From: Torymus aiolomorphi
Taxonomy: Eukaryota > Arthropoda > Insecta > Hymenoptera > Torymidae
Length of the DNA: 64,000 nt
NCBI GenBank assembly: GCA_036365515.1
Contig: CM070874.1
Span: 64,871,583-64,935,582, forward strand
Reading direction: 5' to 3'
Positions 24,601-38,500 of this stretch are shown here, piece by piece (within the stretch, counting starts at the first letter, position 1; the number at the start of each line of letters is the position of its first letter). The notes beneath the pieces were generated by a model that saw nothing but the letters and a program-made list of their open reading frames with translations, searched no databases and was not told the origin of the DNA. A program made the translations under genes and the position numbers.

Positions 24601-26445
24601 TACTTATAGATTTGCAAAATCTTTTTACAATAATGTCCCGCTTCTTAAATACTAACTTAAATACTAATTTATGCAATAAGTATCATCGATTTGCCTTGTA
24701 CATACATTTTGTTGTTCAGACTTTTACTTGTTTTCGTTTTATTTGAAGAAATGCTTATTTATTTTATACTAATATGGCTAACGATTTAAATGAATGAATG
24801 CTTACTCAAATGTATATGTGTATAAACATATATAAATGTAAAAAACTTTATGTTTTAATATACGTTTACTTAGTTCAGCAATAAGATATTAAAATAAATT
24901 ATAAAATATATTCTCTGTTACTCACATGTTTATTATTAGATAGTTTTGACAGTATCGCAAATATACTGGGCGAAAGATGTAGATAAGAATCTCGAATCAG
25001 GAGATAAGAAAGCGCTGCAGAATATGGAAGCTTTCGAACAAAAGTGTTATGAGGTAAATTTTACTCCTTGTCGATTTATCCTATTTTATTAAAAGAACAT
25101 ATATGTAAAATAGAATTAACTTGTAATAAAGTATATTCATTTATACACTATCTCAATTGTTATTGTAATTTTGTTTCCTAATCACATTTATCATTAAAAG
25201 GATTTGAACGAACTCGCAGCAATGGTGCGAGGAGAATTGCCAAAGTTGGTCCGTGATGTTATCATTAATTTAATTACCGTTGACGTACATGCGAGAGACA
25301 CCATTACTATTCTCCGAGAAAATAAAGTATCCTCAAGGTAAAATAAAGTTCTCTCAAAACTTTGTTAATTCCTACAAAAAAAATAAAATTACTATCATAA
25401 GCTATTTTCAAAAATAAAAATAAAACTGAAATTATTAAATTGAAGAAAAATACATTTAAGAACTGTCAAAAGTCTTATGTTCGTTAATACAATCGTTTAC
25501 AGCACAAGCTTTGATTGGACGAAAGCTTTGCGATACTACTGGGACGAGGAGATCGATAATTGTCTCGCGCGGATGAGCAACGCCGAGTATACTTACGGAT
25601 ACGAGTACCTCGGGGCTCAAAGAAGGCTCGTTATTACTCCTCTCACCGACAAGTGTTACCTCTGCCTCATGGGAGCATTGCAATTAGATTTAGGTCTGAA
25701 ATTCAATTTATCAAATGTCAAGTAATATAGCTGTAAGCTAAATTGTTTGAAAATTCTGAGTAACTAATACCCTTTTTAACGCACTTATTAAAAATATAAT
25801 TTCAAGTATTTACTCGTTCTAATAAATTATTATTCTTTATTTTTTAAATTAAACATAAATAATGAGAATTATGAACATTTTTTTGGGTATTACTCAAGGT
25901 GACTTATTATATAAAAAAATCTTGAAAGTAAATGAAAAATTCACATATTGTCGTAGGTGGAGCACCAGCCGGCCCCGCCGGTACGGGAAAAACGGAAACC
26001 ACGAAAGATTTAGCAAAAGCGTTAGCCATACAGTGTGTAGTATTTAACTGTTCCGAAGGACTCGATTACAAAGTACGTTGTAAATTGTTAATTTAAACGT
26101 GTTTTCTGAATCTTTGAAAAAAACAATTATAAATTTTTATATATTAATAAAATTTACCCAAAAATAAAATGAAGGTTACAAGGCTAATTTAAAAAAAAAA
26201 AAAAAACGACAAATCGTTCGCGATAAAGTAATAAAGAGGAATTCTCAAAAGTTTTCCATAAGTAAATATATACGGTTACAAGAACAACTCGAATAACAGA
26301 TGATGGGCCGGTTCTTCTCTGGACTGGCGACATCCGGTGCCTGGTGCTGCTTCGACGAATTCAATCGCATCGACATCGAGGTGCTCTCCGTCATCGCCCA
26401 GCAACTGATCACGATAAGAAACGCTAAGGTCGCCCGTGCCAAAAA

Positions 26446-26516
<71 letters not shown>

Positions 26517-29500
26517 GGAGAAAGATTCTCCGATTCCACTATCGTATTCTGCTTAACGATCGGTTACAAGAATTTTATCTTTGATATTAGATTCATGTTC
26601 GAAGGGAGACAAATTAAATTGGTGAGGTCGTGCGCTACGTTCATTACGATGAATCCCGGTTATGCTGGCCGCACGGAGTTGCCGGATAATTTGAAATCGC
26701 TGTTTCGTCCGATTTCCATGATGGTCCCTGATTACAGTGCGTAGATTTTTAAAATGAAAATTGTATTTGTTATGAAATTAATTTAAAAAATGGACGTTAC
26801 GTAACTGCAAATGCATTTGCGCAATACTCATTTTAGAACTAATTGCCGAAGTTACACTGTACTCGGAAGGATTTGAGTCTTCGAAATCGTTATCTAAGAA
26901 AATGACATTGTTGTACACGCTTTGCAGCGAACAATTATCCCAACAAGACCATTACGACTTCGGAATGAGGTAAAAACCATCTTTTTTTCCTACTCAATAA
27001 ATGCAAAATTAAATTATCAGAAGAAACCAGTTATATAATTTATTTAATGATGATTATAAAAGCATACTATATCTTTTTAACAAAAAGTTCTTCTTTTTAA
27101 CATTCAACGTTAATATAATTTATAAATATTTTCCATCGTGGAAAATAGCTTTCATTACTTCTCGTATCGAACGTTCTCAGGGCCGTTAAAAGTGTGCTGG
27201 TAATGGCCGGAAGCCTGAAGCGCGACAACCCGGACAAAAAAGAAGACGTCGTTCTCATAAGAGCCTTAAGAGACAGCAATTTGCCGAAATTCCTGGCGGA
27301 TGACGCAGAGCTGTTCCAGGGCATCCTCGGGGATCTCTTTCCGGGTATCGTCATTCCCGAGGAGGATTACGGCGTGCTTCAGGAAACTGCCATTACGGTT
27401 GGAAAGCAAATATAGAAGCGACGTTTTTTTCTCGTAATAACTCTATATTACTTTATTTTTAGATTATGAAAGAAGCTATATTGCAACCGGAGGAGTGCTC
27501 GATAAAGAAAGTCATTCAGCTGCACGAGACGATGCGAGTGAGGCACGGTGTCATGTTGGTCGGGCCCACTGGCTCGGGCAAATCTACTGTGCTTCGCGTA
27601 ATCTCACAATTTATCGAGAACCGCATTTGTTGTATATACTGCTAATAAAGATTTTAAATTTATCGCCTGTATCGTTTTACAGACGTTGAAAGACACGTAC
27701 ACTAGGTTACATGAGATGGAAGTTCCCGGACAGTATTATCAACCTGTCCACATGTACGTTCTGAATCCGAAGGCTGTTACTATTGGGGAGCTGTACGGGG
27801 AAGTAAATGCGACGTCGAATGAATGGCACGATGGGTTACTCGGAGTTATTATTCGGCACGCTTGTTCTGTAATTACATTTTCTTGTATTATACTATAATT
27901 ATAAAATTATGTAAAGTAAAGATATAACTTTAAGTAATATTTTTCAAAATTGACATTAAATGGTACGATAAATGATGATAATTATGATTGTAATGTTTTA
28001 AACATTAGTTTACTACGGAAGATCATCACTGGGTAGTTTGCGACGGGCCCGTCGACGCAGTGTGGATTGAAAATATGAACACAGTTTTAGACGACAACAA
28101 AATGCTTTGTTTAGCTAATTCGGAAAGAATAAAATTCACGCCGTATGTGCATATGATTTTTGAAGTGGGCGACCTCGCACAAGCCTCTCCGGCTACTGTT
28201 AGCCGTTGTGGTATGATTATAAGAAATTGCTTTATTTATTTTTATTTTCAACAATACCTTTTACTCATTTTTCTAAACATTTCAGGTATGGTTTATCTTG
28301 ACCCAACGGAACTGAGATGGATGCCACACGTGAAAACGTGGATCGCAAAGATATCTGACAAATTACCGCGAAAGGAAATACCTGCTTTACTATTAGAACT
28401 ATTCGAAAAATACGTTGACGCTGGATTTAAATTCTTCAGAAAGCACTGCGACTATGCAATATCACAAGTATATTTTTTCCTTCAATTCGTACGGATTTTA
28501 AAATTTTATAAATGTCGTTCAGAAAAACTAAATTTCTTTAAAAATACAGGTCGACATAAGTAAAGCCGATATGCTGTGCGCACTGCTCGAAGGTATACTT
28601 CTAGAGCCCGGAGCGATAGACAAATCCGGAGACTTTTCCAAAGCGAGAGGTTTTATCACCCAAGCGTTTATATTCTCCTACATGTGGGCGATCGGCGGAA
28701 ATGCCGTCGATAATTCCCGTGAACCCTTTGAGCTTTTTGCGAGAGATCTGTTCGACAATAATCCGGATGCTCGGTAAACAGCGCTTATATACCATATCTA
28801 ATATTTTCTTCTATTTTTGCTACAAATATTTTTTCCTTTGCATCCGTAGTGGAAATGATTTTTGTGAATAACTGAAAATAACTATAAATAACTGTAAATA
28901 ACTGAAAATAACTGTTAATAACTGAAAATAACTGAAAATAACTGAAAATAACTGAAAATAACTGAAAATAACTGAAAATAACTGAAAATAACTGAAAATA
29001 ACTGAAAATAACTGAAAATAACTGAAAATAATTGTTATTTATGTCTCAAACCAAACAATTATTTTCAGTTATTTTCAGTTATTATCAGATATTCACAAAA
29101 ATGATTTCCACTAGGGATTATAATAGTCACTTAGAAAAAATTCAAAAATAGTTAATTATTAAACATTGATATATTAATGTTTATTCAATACAACTACTAA
29201 AATGTAGTAACTTAGAAATATTGTCAGGATAGAACTGCACTATTTTATTAAAAGCTGAACGCTGTACAGGAAATAGTACATAACATTATATAATTCCGAA
29301 AATTCGTTTCAAATTGAATGAACTAATTTTTATATTAAATAAGTTTCTTAACTTTTTATGTAAATGTAAAACATTAAAATTTCACTTTCACCTTTAGTTT
29401 ACCCTTATCGGGTGACTTGTGGAGTCTGTTCATAAATGTACCGGACAAACGAATGGAAGTATGGAATAAGCTCATGCCTTCCTTTACCTACGATCCGAAA

Positions 29501-32500
29501 CAACCGTTCTTCGAAATTTTAGTGCCAACCATTGATACAGTACGCTTCGGATATGTAATGCAAAAGCTTATCGAAGTTAATAAACCTGTTCTTTTCACTG
29601 GAGGCACAGGTAAGAAAAACAAAAAATAAAAAATTAAAAGCATACTTAATTTGATATTTACTTTTTTTTTTGCAATTTTATACGTAAATTGATTGTGCAA
29701 AGTACTCATTATCTTATTGTACTCATTACAAAAACATTGCATAGTTATATCGGCTGAAAAGTGCACCTCAAAACAATGTTTTAATTCTTAAATAAAGAAA
29801 TTATCCATTCAATTAAATCTTAATAATTTATTAATTAATTATCAAGCATTATAAACAAAATTCGGATCTAACTCTTCTCGAAACGCACTCCAGGCGTCGG
29901 TAAATCCGTGATCGCCAAGATGGTCCTAACGGACCTCGAAGTCAGCAATCGCTGGGTACCGGTCGTGCTCAACTTCTCGGCGCAGACGAGCAGCGGTCGC
30001 ACCCAGGAGATCGTCGAGCTGAAGCTCGAGAAAAAGAAGCGGACGACGTTAGGTGCGCCGGTAGGCAAACGCATCTGCGTCTTCGTCGATGACGTGAACA
30101 TGCCGAAATTAGACGCGTACGGCTCGCAGCCGCCAATCGAGCTGCTCAGGTATATAGATTGATCGTACGTCGGTGCAATGATTTATGATGTTACATCATG
30201 CGTGTAAGGTGTGTGATTTATCACAGAGGGTTTAATTTGGGACGGGGTGTGGTTTTGTGGTTGATGATTCAGGTAGGAGTATCGATGAAAGGAGATGTTT
30301 GATCTGACATCTAGGGTCTGATTGGATATTGTTTGGATGAATAGGGATTGAGTTTTTGCTTTTGTGTTGAGTTTGTTATGACAGGTTTCATAATATATTT
30401 AGGCTTTATCAAAATGATGTGATGGAAATATAAGAAGAAACTTTAGATTAAGTATACTTGGTTCTTAATGAATGGTATTGATATAGAAATTAATTGATGG
30501 CGTCATTAATAAATAGGTAATAACTGTGGAGACAAATTATGTCGCATATTAATCTCATTGCCAATAATTAAAAATATATCAATGAAAAGAAAGCACTCTT
30601 AGCATCTCGTTTCTATTTAATCTAGTTCGATTACTCGCAGGAGAAAGTTTTTAGAATTATGTTAAAAATTTTACATTTTTACGAGTATATACTTCTACAA
30701 AACTTAAATAAAAATTTTATTGTAGACAAATACTTGATAGCGGAGGATTATACGATAGAGACAAAATCTTTTGGAAGAATGTCCAAGATGTAGTGCTGGC
30801 ATGCGCTTGTGCTCCTCCAGGAGGAGGAAGAAACCCATTAACTAGTCGATTTGTAAGGCACTTTGCAATGCTGCTCATTCCAAGTCCAACGGAAGACTCT
30901 CTAAAATCAATATTTAGGTAACGAATCCCTTAAATTCATTTTTTACGTATATTTTATACAGAATTGATAAAGTTACTAATAAAATAATTGTGAAAATTCC
31001 AGAACAATTATGAGAGGTTTCTTGAAAGACTTTATGCAGCCAGTGGTGGATATCGGCGACAGGCTTGTTTCCGCTGCAGTCGAAGTATACGGCAGAATTG
31101 CGGAGGACCTTTTGCCAACTCCAGAGAAGAGTCACTACATATTTAATCTACGTGATCTTTCGAAATGTGTTCAAGGAATTTTACAAGCAGATTCTTCGGT
31201 AGTTCGAGAAGCTAAGCAAATGCTGAGGTAAGATTTATTACGATTGTCGTATGTACAATCTCTTGAGCAACTTTTATAAATAAAGATGAATTGTACGATG
31301 AGCATTTTATTATTCATACTCATTATCGTGCATTTATATACAGTTATATAAATATTAAATACAAAGACTTTTATTTTTATTTTTTTTTTCGAATCTTTTT
31401 ATATTTCCTAAACGTAATTGGAAAAATTCGCCATCAAAATAAAATAAAAGTAAAAGTGATTTAAATTTTTATTAGCTATAAATTTAAAAAACCAATACAT
31501 TTTTATTGCAGACTCTTCTACCACGAATGCCTCCGAATCTTCCACGACCGCCTCATCAACGTCCAAGATAAGAGCTACTTCTACCGCTTGCTCTCCGGCA
31601 TCTGCTCCCAGACCTTCAGCGACGAAGTCCTCACCCTCCCCGAAGGCGAAGAAATCATTACACATCCGCCACTCTTACTCTTTGGCGACTTCTTAATTTT
31701 CGGCTCGGAGAAAGACCAGCGGTTGTACGAAGAGATCGTCGACCTCGACAAGACCAAGATCGTCCTGCAGGACTACCTGGACGACTACTGCATGATCACG
31801 TCCAAGGAGATGAGCCTGATATTCTTCACCGACGCGATCGAGCATTTGTGCAGACTGGCGCGCATATTGAGGTCGGAGCGGGGCAACGGACTGCTCGTCG
31901 GCGTTGGCGGCATGGGCAAGCAGAGCCTCACGAGGCTGGCGTCCCACATGAACGGATATCGGTTAGATATCGATTGTTAACGTTTATAATGTAGTATGTA
32001 ATGTTTGATGGGTGAATGGATGGGTGAACGTTATAATGCAGAAATAGATTTTATTAAATTGAAATTTATTTATTTTTTGATTGTTTTCTAATTATGATTT
32101 TAATAAAATATATGATTTAATATTTTTTAAATAGATGTCATCAAATTGAAGTTAGCCGAGGTTACGACAAAAATTCCTGGAACGAAGATTTGCGGAGATT
32201 TTACTTGAGGCCCGGTGCTTTGGCCGAGCCCGCGACTTTCCTTTTTACAGACACGCAAATTGTAATCGAGGAATTTCTCGAAGATATCAATAATACCTTG
32301 AATTCTGGTATACTGTGAAACGTTAGCATATAAGTATGTTCGATTGAGTAGAAATTAAAATTTATTTGTTATGTTATACAAAAAGGTGAAGTACCGAATC
32401 TCTTCGAAGCGGAGGAGTTAGAAAGAGCTATAATAGCAACGCGACCGGCAGCAAAAGAAGCTGGAATTAACGAATCGAGCAGAGACGCGATTTATCAATT

Positions 32501-35500
32501 TTTCATTGGTCGTGTAAGAAACCATCTACACTTAATGCTGTGCATGAGTCCAGTAGGCGACGCGTTTCGGTTAGTTGATAATATTTATATCAGCTAAATC
32601 ATTTACGAATTAATCAATAGTATTATTGTAATAATTGAGCAAATGATTACTTTTAAATATATAATACATTATTTTTCACTTTTTTTTGCAGGCGTCGTTG
32701 TCGCATGTTTCCTTCTCTAGTGAATTGCTGCACAATCGATTGGTTTTCTAAGTGGCCTAACGAAGCCCTTTTCTCAGTGGCGGTTAAGTCGATTAACTCG
32801 GTAATCGCCGACGATGATGCAAAAGTTCATTCTCTCGCCTCTATTTGCGTTGTTATGCATGAGGTAAATAGCCGCACAAAGAGCTTTTGTGTTGCAATGT
32901 TGGAAAAGGCATTATTAATAGATGGTTTTATTTTATTAGAAATATTTTATTATAAGGAAAATCCTACTTTTTTTTATTATTAATGTAATGTAGAGCGTAG
33001 AAGAGATGACCGTACGATTTTACGAAGAAATGCGACGCAGATATTATACCACCCCTAGTAGTTACTTAGATTTATTGAAGCTTTATCTGAGCACGTTAGG
33101 GAGAAAATCCGAGAAGATTGAGACTCTGAAAAATCGTATTGGAAATGGCCTCAATGTAATTCAACCCACTTTAAATTATTTTATGGAAAGTAGCTAACTA
33201 ATTAGATGAAAACTCGTATGCCTATTTTTTTAGAAATTAAAAGAAACAAACGAGATGGTTGCAGTAATGAAAGAACAATTAATTGCATTAGGACCGCAAT
33301 TAGTAGTAAATTCGCAAGAAGTAGCCAAACTGATGAAAATTGTGGAAAAGGAGAAAAAAGAAGCAGACAAAGTTCGCGTTGTCGTTGCTGCAGACGAAGC
33401 TGTAGCAAAAGTATTTATTAATCAAAAATTCACATTCAATTTGTAAACATCGCTAATTTTTCTTATAAAATCTTAGAATTATCGTTTTAAGATTAAATGT
33501 ATAATATCGTTTTCCAAAATAATTCATGAATATTAAAAAACAAAACACGATTGAATGCAGGAAAAAGCAGACGAAACCGGCGCCTTAGAAGCAGAAGCGA
33601 GAAAGGACTTGGAGGCGGCACTGCCGGCGTTGGAAGAAGCCCAGAACGCCCTTGCAGCTCTCAATAAAAATGACATTAACGAAATTAAAGTCTTCAATAA
33701 GCCGCCTCAATTAGTGCGCTTCGTTATGGAGGCAGTTTGCTTGTTACTTGGAGAAAAGTAAATTAATTTGACAAATTGCGCTCATGTGGCGTTTAAAGCG
33801 TGAGATAATGGTAGTTTCAATAGGGTCCGAATGGAGCTATAATAGAATCTTTGAGTTTTTTTGCAATAAGCTTCTTGGAATGCAAAACAATTGATATTGG
33901 AAAATTAAAAAAAAAAAATAATTAAAACCTTTGCCAATAGATTAGAGTTTATGAACTATGTTATAATTTTTGGCTTTGTATTTAAGAAAAAAATTAGATG
34001 CAAATTAAATTAATACATGTCCATTATTTTTAATATTAAAGGACCAACTGGCAGACAGCAAAATTAGTTCTCGGTGACGTTCACTTCCTCGAACGTCTAA
34101 TGGTTTATCCAAAAGACGATATAAGTGACAAGCTCTTAAAAAATCTACAGGAATACGTGGGCCACAAAGACTTCCAACCAGACATCGTGGCGAAGCAGAG
34201 CAAAGTATGCAAATCGATCTGTATCTGGGTACGAGCGATAGATGGCTACGCGAAAATTTTCAGAATTGTGCAACCGAAACGAGAAAGGTATAGGATTCTG
34301 ACAATGTTTAATTTTTTTTCCATTGCCTTAGGTAATATAAATAATAAAATGAATTGTCTAATCAACAATTTAGGTTGGTACAGGCACAGGTGGAATTACA
34401 AACAATCGAAGAAATTCTGCATCAGAAACAAAAACAATTGTCCGACGTTGAAAGGCAGATAAAAAATTTACAAAATCAATATGATATGGCAGTGAAGCGT
34501 TTAGCAGATCTGGAGTATAATATAGGTTTGAGCAACTCTCGATTGGGCAGATCTGGAAGATTAACTTCAGCTTTGGCTGATGAGGAAGTTCGATGGATCG
34601 AAGAAATGAAGGTAAATTTCTTCAACATTTCCTATGTAAATCAACTATTAATTTGTATGAATTATTCAATAATTATCACGTTAAAAAATCATATGAAATA
34701 AAGAGAAAAAAAAATTCTTTTTTAGGCATTCAAAAAAGAAATTGCAAACTTAGCCGGCGACACGCTAGTGGCCGCTGGTGGTCTAGCCTACCTCGGCGCA
34801 TTTACCAGCATCTACCGCGAGCAACTCTTGACATCGTGGCTATCTCGGTGCGACGAGCAGGGCATCGCCACGACTGCGAACTTCAGCTTAGTGACGGTGC
34901 TCGCCGACCCTTACGAGATTCGCATGTGGAATACGTATGGTTTACCTAGGGACCAAATAAGTACGGAAAATGCTATCATGGTCACCCAGGCTGGTAGGTG
35001 GCCACTCATGATTGATCCCCAGGAACAGGTTTGATTGGAAACTCTTGGTGTTTTAAGTGTGATTAGGGCGAAGTATAACGTTTGTTTATTTTATAGGCCA
35101 ATCGATGGATACGAAATATGGAACTTCAAAACGGATTAAGAATCTGCAAAATGACCGATTCCAATTTTATGAGAATAATGGAAGCGTGTATCAGAACTGG
35201 TGCACCGATGCTACTTCAGGAAGTTGGAGAGGCGTTAGATCCGAGTCTAGAGCCGATTCTTTTGAAGCAAACTTTCGTTCAAGTATATACTTTCTGTGAA
35301 ATAGAACTAATAATTTTTCAAAATAATACAAATTACTATTTTTATATGTTAAAGGCTGGGAGAACACTTATTCGATTGGGTGACAACGACGTTGAATATG
35401 ACTTCAATTTCCGACTGTATATTACAACGAAAATGGCGAACCCACATTACTTGCCAGAAATCTGTATCAAAGTGACAATTGTCAACTTCACTGTCACTCC

Positions 35501-38500
35501 GATTGGATTGGAGGACCAATTGCTAGCGTATAAATACAGATTTTACTAAAATAAATGATTAAATATGATCCTTCGTTCCTAAATAATAATTTTGTTTGCC
35601 TAGCGGGCCGAAAGTACCACTTTTGCTCCCGGCGCCCAATCGCGAAGGTTGTATTTTCGGCCTCGCTAGGCAAAAAAATAGTATACGCTCCACGGGAGTA
35701 AAATTGGCCAGCCCACAGCTCGTGTTTGCCATCCTCGCCTTCGGTTCGGGTGGCAATTTACACGAGCTGTGAACTGTCCAAATTTTTTCCTCCCTTGGTG
35801 CGTAATATACTATTACTATACAGAGACGTCGTGCGGTTAGAAAAGCCCGAGCTCGAGCAAATGCGGAACGAGCTGATAGCCCAGATCAACGCCGACAAGA
35901 CGCAACTACAGAACATCGAGGACAAGATCCTGACTTTGCTATTCAGCTCTGAGGGTAATATCCTCGACAACGAAGAGCTGATCGAGACGCTGAACGAGAG
36001 TAAGGAGACGTCGGCTATTATCGCGGCGCGACTCGTCGATGCCGAGGCGACGGAGGAAGAGATTTCCGAGGCGCGCGAGGGGTACAGAAACGTGGCGACG
36101 CGCGGTTCCGTGCTCTACTTCGTCGTCGCTAATCTCGCCTTGATCGATCCGATGTACCAGTTCTCGTTGAAATATTTTAATCAGGTTGAGTATATTTTGT
36201 GTGCGATGCTGTAAGATTAAAAAAAATAATTTAAAGGAAGAGAAATAATTCCTTTAAACTATATGTTAATTTTATGATGATTTATGGCAGATTTTCAACA
36301 ACGTAATAGAAACGAGTGAAAAGTCGAGCGACCTTTTAAAACGTCTGCAAATTCTTTACGACGAGATAACTCTAGCAGTATATACGATTGTATCACGAGG
36401 GTTGTTTGAAAGACACAAAATTGTCTTTAGTTTCATGACGAATATTGCAATATTTTTGAATGACGGAATCATCAATTACGCGCAGTGGAATTTCATTCTG
36501 CGTGGTCCAGATCAAATTAAAACGGTATATTTTATTTTTATGCGCATTCTGTTTAAACTTTTACAAAATTATGATTTAATACCATTTACATTTTTATAAC
36601 AGGAAAAAAAGCCTGATTATGCAACTCTATCGGACACAATGTGGGTCTCTGCAAATTACTTAGCGACGCATTTCACGAATTTTGAAAAACTAATGACCGA
36701 CATGTTTAAGAAAATTCTTTTGAAAATCGAATATTACGAAGAAGTAAAATAATAATCTATTTTCATGCATATACTTCATAAGAAAATACTACTTTTAATT
36801 TTACACTGATTCGTAAAATAGGAAATCAATATCTTACCCAGAAACAATATAAAAGCCCAAAACGATTGGAATACTAATTTAATGGATATTGAAAAGCTCA
36901 TGCTACTAAAGGCTTTAAAAGAGGAAAAGTTGGTTTTCGGAGTAACAGCATTTGTAAAAAAGAATCTCGGTCAAAAGTTCGTAGAATCACCAATGATATC
37001 TTTACCGGTTGTGTAAGTACAATGAGATCCATATACTTTTCTTTTATTACGTTAAAATTATTTAAGTGTCAAAATTCACCCATCACGAAAAACCTCTTAA
37101 AATGATAAAATATTTAAGTATTTTTAAATCTGCTCCGAAAAAAAAGTTTGATGTGATAATTTATTTATTCAAGGTTCCCAGATACTTCGAAAGTCACGCC
37201 TTTGGTCTTTGTGCTGAGTACGGGTTCCGATCCATTTAGCGCCTTTTTGAAGTTCGCCAACGAAATGGGCTTCTCCGAAAGGTACAAACTGGTTTTCTAA
37301 CGATAAAATTTGATAAATATGAAGTGCGAGAATCACACTTTAGACACATATGGCATTCTCGATGTTATTACACCTACTCAGAAGTTATGTTAATATTCAC
37401 ACGTGTTGTACTTCGTAACGCAAATTAAAATACAAAGTACTTAAACCTTCTTTCCTCGTAAAGCTACTATTTTTTACCCCATAAGAAGAATAATTTTTTC
37501 CAAAATACTATAATACAAAATATTTAAGCCTGTAATCAATTTATTATCACCCACCACATTTCATCCTCATAGATACCAGTCCATATCCCTAGGCCAGGGA
37601 CAGGGCCCGATAGCCGAGGGCCTCATCAGGCGCGGCTGCATCGACGGCGAGTGGATCTTCCTGCAGAACTGCCACCTCGCTACCTCGTGGATGCTCGCGA
37701 TGGAGAACCTCGTGATCGACATCAACGAGGAATCGGACGTGATTCACGATGACTTCAGGCTGTACCTGAGCTCCATGCCCAGTGCCGCGTTCCCCGTGTC
37801 CGTGCTCCAGAATTCCGTCAAGGTGACGAACGAGCCGCCCAAGGGGCTCAAGGCCAACGTCAAGCGCGCGTTCTTCGAGCTCGACGAGGATTTCTTCCAG
37901 AATCACGGTTTGGATTTTTCCGTTGCTTATTTGGTCGGATAAGTATATATATTGTGTACCAATACATAAGTTAGTTTATATTTCATTAAATTTTAGTTAA
38001 TAAAATTGATGGATAAATAACTAATCCAGTAAAAAAATATGTGTGTATTTCCGACTACTAATATTTGATAAATTTTGTTTGTTTTTTTATTTTTTATCAT
38101 TTGTATGATATATACTTCATTTGAAAAACAATCATGACGAAAGAATGTAATAATTTTTAAGTGAGAAGTCATTACTAAAATAAATTATTTATGTTTTCTT
38201 TATTTCGTGCAAAATATTCAACATTCTCATTTAGAGTTAGGAGAAAAGTGGCAACGTATGATCTTCGGAATCTGCTTCTTCCACGCCATCATACAGGAAA
38301 GAAAGAAGTTCGGCCCGCTCGGTTGGAATATTATTTACGAGTTTAGCGATACTGACAGGGAATGTTGTTTGTTAAATCTGAAAATGTTCTGCGTGGACGG
38401 GAAAATACCGTGGGATGCTTTAATTTATACCACAGGTACAATATAAATGTGATAAACATAATGTTCTTAGTAAAAAAATTCATTCATTTATATGCTAAAT

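Noticed and set aside
37589..37906. 105-codon minus-strand frame
   Set aside because: Antisense of a GC-rich dynein exon whose plus frame carries conserved C-terminal dynein motor sequence.
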